A stretch of DNA of 64,000 nucleotides from Beta vulgaris subsp. vulgaris (lineage: Eukaryota > Streptophyta > Magnoliopsida > Caryophyllales > Amaranthaceae): positions 30,695,240-30,759,239 of the forward strand of contig NC_079202.1 in the NCBI RefSeq assembly GCF_026745355.1, in the 5' to 3' direction. Position 1 is the first letter of the stretch; the number at the start of each line of letters is the position of its first letter. Under the pieces are notes generated by a model, which was given only the letters and a program-made list of their open reading frames with translations, did no database searches and was not told the DNA's origin. The position numbers and the translations under genes are program-made. Shown here one piece after another: positions 58,318 through 64,000 of this stretch.

Positions 58318-58543
58318 CTCCCTCCGATCTTTACTAGTTTACCCGTATTCCTTTTTGGGATGTCCATTATTAGTTTACACTTTATTTTGTTTCTATTTTT
58401 GGAATGAGACCATTAACTTTTTATCACATACATTCAACTTTAATATAAAATAATAGTTTCTCTTTCTTTCTATGACCCACAATATTATTTCTCCGAAAAC
58501 TTTGTGCAAAAAAAAGTGGTAAACTAATAAAGAACGGAGGGAG
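58318..58543. mobile_element. Stowaway MITE (226 bp)
   Basis: The ends CTCCCTCCGATCTTTACTAG and, in complement, CTCCCTCCGTTCTTTATTAG are flanked by TA at 58316 and 58544. Confidence 0.92.
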
Positions 58544-58915
58544 TATAAGTTTGTAAATCATAAATACAAATTCGTTAAATAATTTTGATTTAGTAAATAT
58601 ACTTTTGAAAGTTATCCATATTTTTTTCTGTAACATAAATTGCCTAAAATACAAAAAAGAAAGAAATATATATATTTAACGTCATCCATTATATATATAC
58701 CATATTTAATGTCATCCATTATTTATATACCTACTACCAAGGACCCTTGGATCCAATAGTATGGTTTCGTATCTTCCACATGGGAGACCGAAATTCAAAT
58801 CTTGGTGGAAGCAAAAATTTCAATGTTACGAGGGTTGAATATGTGGGACCTTTAGGGGAATGATCCTGTGTGAGGGTATCGTAGAAGAAATTCTTTTACA
58901 ACAGAGTTCCCGAAT

Positions 58916-59332
58916 AGGCGTCATATGAGAACCACCCTTATGGTGAGAACCACCCTTATGGTGAGAACCACTCATTTTTCCTCATTTTACGAAGATTTTG
59001 ATCATTTCATAATATTTTTGCTCATTTTTTGTTTCACTTATTTTATGGTTTTGCTCATTTAACAATTTTATGCTCATTTATCAATGTGTTTGCTCATTTT
59101 ATGTTTTGCTCATTTTACCTTTTTTTTCTCATTGAACTTTTTTATGCTCATTTTACGTTTTTCTTCTTTTACATTTCTGTTCATTTTACATTTTTGATAA
59201 CTTAATGTTTTCTACTCATTTTATGTTTATGCTCATTTGTTACTTTTTTTTGCTCATTTTAGGAAGTTTTTGCTCATTTTAAGTGCTTCTCATGGTTCTC
59301 ACCATAAGAGTGTTTTCATCAAAACCCAACCA

Positions 59333-59334
<2 letters not shown>
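58916..59334. mobile_element. MITE-like unit, GAGAACCAC family, copy 1
   Basis: The left end has catatgagaaccaccc and cttatggtgagaaccac, the latter twice in a row. The right end has the complement, ggttctcaccataag, then cccaacc and a (TA)n tract. The interior is a series of tttgctcatttt words. No coding. The copy at 60434-60814 has the same ends and interior. Confidence 0.7.
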
Positions 59335-59382
<48 letters not shown>

Positions 59383-59398
59383 TATATATATATATATA
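59335..59398 (+). repeat. (TA)n microsatellite
   Basis: TA dinucleotides with two short interruptions. Confidence 0.95.
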
Positions 59399-59678
59399 GA
59401 AGTGAGTTCATGTGCGAATGCATACTTACATGAGAAATTAGAATGAATTTTTACATGCTATAACTCTTATGAGTAAGTGATGTAACTCTAATCAAAAAGT
59501 GATGTAATTCAAAGAAAAGAATATTAGAAAAAAAAAATCAAAAAAAAATTTTTTTTTTTGGACTCAAAATTTTTTAGGGGGTATAACTCTAATGAACAAG
59601 TGTTGTAACTCTAATCCAATCGTGTGGTTCGGATTCGTTCTCATTTCTCATGTTAGGAGCATTCTCATGTGATCTTAC

Positions 59679-59680
<2 letters not shown>
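59399..59680. mobile_element. MITE-like unit embedded between two (TA)n tracts
   Basis: The left end gtgagttcatgtgcgaatgc and the complement of the right end, gtaagatcacatgagaatgc, match imperfectly. Both sides are (TA)n. The interior repeats gatgtaactctaat-like words and holds an A/T run. Confidence 0.6.

Positions 59681-59751
<71 letters not shown>
59681..59751 (+). repeat. (TA)n microsatellite
   Basis: About 33 uninterrupted TA dinucleotides (59685-59751). Confidence 0.95.
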
Positions 59752-59753
<2 letters not shown>

Positions 59754-59848
59754 TTTAAGTTCATATGAGAACCACCCGACCCTTATGGTGAGAACCACTC
59801 ATTTTTCCTCATTTTACGAAGATTTTGATCATTTCATAACATTTGCAT
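59752..59848 (+). mobile_element. Truncated GAGAACCAC-family unit, copy 2
   Basis: aggtttaagttcatatgagaaccaccc to tttcataacatttgc matches the start of the other two copies and then stops abruptly where Helitron-like sequence begins. Confidence 0.6.
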
Positions 59849-59975
59849 AGATATGTTTTATGTCAGATTATTTCACTTTTGGTCAAAACAAGTCACTTTC
59901 AAGTCCAAATGGGTTACTTTTTAATGCAGAATGGGTCATTTTTAATGTTAAACAAGCCAACTTTGTATAAGTAAA

Positions 59976-60393
59976 TTGACCCATTTAGGGAATAAAGTTA
60001 CCCATTTTTTCAAGCAAGGTTATATATTTAACCACGGACAATTATATGTTACTATTTCAAGAGTTACAAGCAAAAAGGGTATGAAAATCTTAATATGTGA
60101 TAAAGATTGGGCAACTGATCTGTTTCAACCAATGTGGCTTATGAGGAAGTTTCTCAAAATGTTTATATAAATTGTGTATGAGTTGTAATTGACCCAATTC
60201 TTTATGTATCAATTTAGATAGTGTAATTTTTTTTTTTTTTACCATAATGTGTTGTCAATTCAGTTTGATTTCAATCAATCTCATTAAACAAAAATGTTGC
60301 TGGCATTAATAACATGTCTCTTTTTATCTGATAAATAATTTATAATATCACATACAAATATGGTCTCCCGTGCATTTTTGCACGGGTTAAAAG

Positions 60394-60397
<4 letters not shown>
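59976..60397 (+). mobile_element. Helitron 3' end with helicase C-terminus
   Basis: The frame 59976-60170 encodes FNHGQLYVTISRVTSKKGMK followed by ILICDKD. This is the last conserved block of Pif1-like Rep/helicase proteins of Helitrons (the family pattern is FSHGQLYVALSRV). At 60367-60386 an 8-base-stem hairpin (cccgtgca, tttt, tgcacggg) stands 7 bases before CTAA (60394-60397), which is followed by T. That is the standard Helitron terminus (hairpin, CTRR, insertion before T). The rest of the helicase and the 5' TC end are missing or not recognisable. Confidence 0.85.

Positions 60398-60433
<36 letters not shown>
60398..60433 (+). repeat. (TA)n microsatellite
   Basis: TA dinucleotides directly after the Helitron end. 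Confidence 0.9.
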
Positions 60434-60435
<2 letters not shown>

Positions 60436-60814
60436 TTTAAGATCATATGAGAACCACCCTTATGGGGAGAACCACTTATTTTTCCTCATTTTACGAAGAT
60501 TTTGATCATTTCATAACATTTTTGCTCATTTTTTGTTTCACTTATTTTATGGTTTTGCTCATTCAACAATTTTATGCTCATTTATCAACGTTTTTACTCA
60601 ATTTATGTTTTGCTTATTTTACTTTTTTTCTCATTTAACTTTTTTATGCTCATATTACATTTTTCTTCTTTTACATTTTTGATCATTTTACGTTTTTGAT
60701 AACTTAATGTTTTATACTCATTTTATGTTTCTGCTCATTTGTTACTTTTTTTTGGCTCATTTTAAGTGGTTCTCACCATAAGAGGGTTCTCACTAGAACC
60801 CAACCCTATCTATC
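60434..60814. mobile_element. MITE-like unit, GAGAACCAC family, copy 3
   Basis: It begins aagtttaagatcatatgaga after (TA)n. It ends gtggttctcaccataag, gagggttctcactagaac and cccaacc before ctatctatctatata. The interior tttgctcatttt words match copy 1. Confidence 0.7.
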
Positions 60815-60829
60815 TATATATATATATAG

Positions 60830-62180
60830 GAATGAGATCTCGTGAAAACCATCTTTAGGTTGAAAACTGAAAACAATGAATCTCAGTCGTGGATCTTTCA
60901 TCGTGCGGGCATAAATTAATTAATTTAATCTGACCATCATGCGGTTCTTGAAACCCATTTTTTTCTACCAAAAACTTTCTCTCTCCTCTCTCCTTTCTTC
61001 TCTCTCCTTCCTTTCTCTTCTGGAACGTTACTTTTTCTCCCCTCTAAGCTGAATCTTCTTCTTATTTGCAGCATTTTTCATCCTCAATTTATAATTCCAG
61101 TAAGCTTTTAATTGTTTTTTAGCTTTACGTTTAGTTTATTTTCGCTTATAATATTTTTTCTTTGACTTTTAGTTCTTATAATATCTAGATCTGGTGGTTC
61201 GAAATTTTTTTGTGAACTTTTTGTTAGATCTAGAAGAGAATTTTGTATATTCATATGAATTTTTCCAAGCTTTACTAAATTTTCGTTATATATTGTTTGA
61301 AAAAGCTATTTTTCTTTTTTTTAGGTTAATTTTCGTATATGTTCTTTGGAAGTTAATGTTCTTGAAGAATTTGTTGAAATTCTTGTTCTACTTCATCTGG
61401 AAGTTAATTTCCTTCAAAGAATTTGCTGAAATTCTTGTTCTACTTCTTCTGGAAGTAAAATGAATTGAGATTTTATCCTCCTCCTCTGGGTTTGTTCGCT
61501 CGTTCATGGTCGGATCTGGAGAACTTCGCGACGGTGTTGTTTGTTTTCGACGGTGGTGCTCATGTGTTTTATCTTCTGATTTTTCTAATTTTTCTTTTCT
61601 CTTGTTAGAATACAAATATCTTATAAATGAATAGGTAGCAAGGCTGATTAAGGGATTGCAATGAAAGGGAATTTCTGGAGCCCGTTCAACCTAGTAATGA
61701 TTCTGCACAGTTTCGGTTTTTTACTGAAGAATTTCATTCTATTTTCTTGAGCAAGGCTCCTAAAATATTTAGTTCTTGTTTCCTATCCAATAGGTACGGT
61801 GTTGTTTTGGACGGTGGTGCTCATGTGTTTTGGGTTAATTAACCAAAAGTTACCCTAAAGTGGTAAAAGTTACCCTAAAAGTGGTAATAGTTATTCTTAT
61901 AATAAATAAAGTTATCCTAAAAGTGGTAATAGTTACTCTATAATAAATAAAGTTATTCTTGAAATATATAGAACTACCCTTAATATAATAAAGTTACCCC
62001 AAAATTGACAAAAGTTACCCTAAAAGTGCTAAAAGTTACCCTAAAGGGATTAAAAGTTACCTTTGTTATCAGTTTTCAGATTAAAAAGTCACCATAAAAA
62101 CATCCAATTTTTAATCGTGGGCCTAAACCTCATCAATTAACGGCTCCCAACAGTCTTTAACCCAAACCGCACTAGAACAA
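60830..62180. other. TA-flanked repeat region, possibly a larger MITE-like unit
   Basis: It starts aggaatgagatctcgtgaaa after tatatatata, in the style of the other TA-embedded units. It contains pyrimidine-rich leader-like text (60965-61030) and a tandem tract at 61840-62060. No right end was pinned down, although gttttcagattaaaaa at 62081 partly mirrors ggttgaaaactgaaaac at 60858. Confidence 0.4.
61840..62060 (+). repeat. Imperfect tandem repeats of aaagttaccctaaaagtggt
   Basis: At least eight aaagttaccctaa-like words, spaced about 20-40 bases apart, alternate with gtggtaatagtta and ataataaata. Confidence 0.7.
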
Positions 62181-62576
62181 GAATCTTAATCACTCATTTC
62201 TTCTCTTATTAAAAAAATAATAGTTTTCTCTATAATTTAGTTCAAAGACAGATTTAATATGGCATTGTGCCATTTCTTCAAAGACACGCAATTGGCTGTT
62301 CAATCATATCAAGCAAAAACCCTAGTGAAATGGGGGTTCTACGTGGAAACATATATACTTTATTTGGAACGCCTTTGACATATTAGTATAGATTACTAGT
62401 TTTCACCAATTTTAAGACTTATTATCTTTCCTGTACACTTCAGTAACTGACACACTTTGACTTATATGTTATTCACACACCTTACTCTAATCGTATTTTT
62501 TTATTAGTATACAAAAAAATAGAGATATAAGATATTGCTGGGTTTCTGCTTCAATAATTATCATAATCTTTACAAA
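62181..62576. other. AT-rich DNA, nothing recognised
   Basis: No coding or inverted structure was seen. Confidence 0.5.
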
Positions 62577-62578
62577 TA

Positions 62579-62827
62579 CTCCTCATTCGTTTACCCCTTT
62601 TGACTTTTCACATTTATTGATGTAAAACTTTGAGTAATAATATCTCTAATTATGTATTTGTTAAAATTATAAAAATTTAATATTCCAAAACTACATATTG
62701 AGACGAATCAAACAATATCAAACATGATTACATTTTCCTTACATATAGAGTACAAATGACGGTCAAAGTAATAAAGATGAATAGTGTTATAAGTCAAAGT
62801 GGGTAAACTAATAAAGGACGGAGGTAG
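62579..62827. mobile_element. Stowaway MITE (249 bp)
   Basis: The left end CTCCTCATTCGTTTACC and the complement of the right end, CTACCTCCGTCCTTTATTAG, agree in the Stowaway core. A GGTAAAC/GTTTACC pair lies nearby and TA flanks both sides (62577-62578, 62828-62829). The left end is the more mutated. Confidence 0.85.
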
Positions 62828-63053
62828 TACATAATTAGAGCTATTCATAGTCAAATTTGTGCAATCAAAGTGTATCACTTATTGAAAAACAGAAGAAGTA
62901 TTTAATTCTTTGTGAATGAAAAAAATTATATATTTCAATAATAAATTAAGACAAATCTTATTCTCCTAACATGTTGTATACTTCCTCCTCTCTTCTCTAG
63001 GAAAAATTGACAAGAACAGTCTGAATTATGAGCATTTCACCATTTTCATTAGT

Positions 63054-63282
63054 CTTATTAGAGTTATGATAAGTATATATTATATTAGAGTCCTAGATTA
63101 ACAAGGAAACGGACAATTATATAATACATCATTTAAAACCTTACTTAGCTAGAATTAGCAAAATATATCCTAAACTAAATATAATGCTAATAATATACTT
63201 ACCTACTATCATAAGAAAACTATACCCGTTTTCTTATTAGTCTAGGACCATAATATAATATACTTATCATAACTCTAATAAG
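63054..63282. mobile_element. Foldback-type unit with long inverted arms
   Basis: The left arm cttattagagttatgataag (63054) continues through tcctaga to ggaaacgg. The right arm (about 63216-63282) is its complement over some 60 bases with small gaps. The loop between is about 100 bases and non-coding. No clear target duplication was found. A MITE of unknown superfamily is the simplest reading. Confidence 0.7.
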
Positions 63283-64000
63283 TCCCAACTAACGTTTATT
63301 TCTAAGCAGTTCCAAATATTCATAATTTTTTACAAAAATTGGTCCCGATTGATTGATTATCGGTTTAACATGTTAATTTTTTTTTTATAAAAAAATTCTT
63401 AAACTAGTTTTCTTCTTCCTCCTCATTCTCTCCTCTCTCGTTCCTCCCATACCACCCCTCTGCCTCCTTCTCCCCTGCCACTCCCCCAGTTTTCTTCTTA
63501 TTTTTTCCTAGCGAGGGCTCGAGTGTTTTGATGAGTAAGAGGAGATCATTTGTCATCACTGTCTTCGTATTCTATTTGTCCATGCAAGAAGAAGTTTTAC
63601 AATGGCCCTAATGTAGGAATCTATAAGTACTATAAGCGGAATTTCATGAATATAATTCATAAGCACTTAAATCAGGATCTCATGCATATACAATTAAAGA
63701 TCACATATTATAAGTTTAGAATTAACCTTTGTAGCGTGAATTCCACAAAGCTTTGAATCACCCGGTTAAAGAACCTCAAATGCGATTCCGGCCTCTACTT
63801 GGTCCACCAACCCGGATCAACACTCCACCAATGCTAGTTGGAAAGGAAGAAATACTTCTTCTACGTTTATGGAGTATTACGTGACTTTTGAGAGAGAGAA
63901 TAGGAGAGAGAAAATAATGATAGAAAACTGATGTATTTTCTTTTCTGCCTAACCCAATATATAAAAGTATTTAGGTCAAAATTTTCTCTCCTTTTCCCTT
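63283..64000. other. AT-rich DNA without a supported gene
   Basis: Pyrimidine-rich stretch at 63405-63500. The frame at 63550-63756 has no recognised domain. Confidence 0.45.

Noticed and set aside
59237..59850. Frames rich in Tyr-Ile repeats
   Set aside because: They are translations of (TA)n microsatellites.
63550..63756. 68-codon frame near the right edge
   Set aside because: No domain, AT-rich, no supporting start or splice context.

Overview
The window is plant nuclear DNA and consists almost entirely of transposable elements. I see no RNA gene and no gene that is clearly host-owned. The element families are those of a dicot genome: Athila and Tat Ty3/gypsy, Copia, CACTA, FAR1-type MULE, Helitron, LINE and Stowaway. 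A species in the core Caryophyllales would fit, but that is a guess. Nearly every coding region carries stops or frameshifts.

Left part (1-13498). A broken Tat-type gag lies at the left edge. It is followed by a degenerate CACTA-like end with subterminal hairpins (about 1882-2168), which sits inside the 5' LTR of an old Athila element (about 2169-9276). That Athila keeps gag and protease pieces but has lost RT and integrase. Unassigned AT-rich DNA and the 3' end of an antisense Copia element (about 10240-10620) follow.

Middle part (13499-39721). This is a nest of retrotransposons. The outer one, element A, is an 11-kb Tat-lineage Ty3/gypsy element with LTRs at 13499-13950 and 39269-39721, gag-PR-RT-RH-aRH-INT on the plus strand, a spliced-looking antisense gene, and a 3' region made of 152-bp and 58-bp tandem repeats. 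A 5.3-kb element with TGTAAYAGCC ends (20043-25349) splits the antisense gene of A. A second, younger Tat-type element, B (28612-38563, target duplication cccgg), sits inside one of the 152-bp repeats of A. By hand count the LTR pair of A differs at about 11% of positions and that of B at about 4%, which fits the nesting order.

Right-middle part (39984-55676). This is the most notable object: one 15.7-kb Mutator-like element with 48-bp terminal inverted repeats and a perfect 9-bp target duplication (ggttttccc). It carries a decayed FAR1-type transposase gene and a set of non-transposition genes. These are a single-exon XRCC3 (RAD51-paralogue) gene with an open frame and intact Walker motifs, an endonuclease-like fragment, two unrecognised genes, a GRF zinc-finger/coiled-coil/membrane-anchor gene, a tandem ubiquitin-like-domain gene, and a many-exon Ulp1-type protease gene. 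The combination of a DNA-repair recombinase, ubiquitin-like domains and a deconjugating-protease fold in one transposon is the candidate system of the window.

Right end (55686-64000). This is a repeat-dense flank: an antisense LINE RNase H fragment, a C-rich low-complexity tract, three Stowaway MITEs with TA duplications, several MITE-like units embedded in (TA)n microsatellites, a Helitron 3' terminus with its hairpin and CTAA end, and a long-armed foldback unit at 63054-63282.
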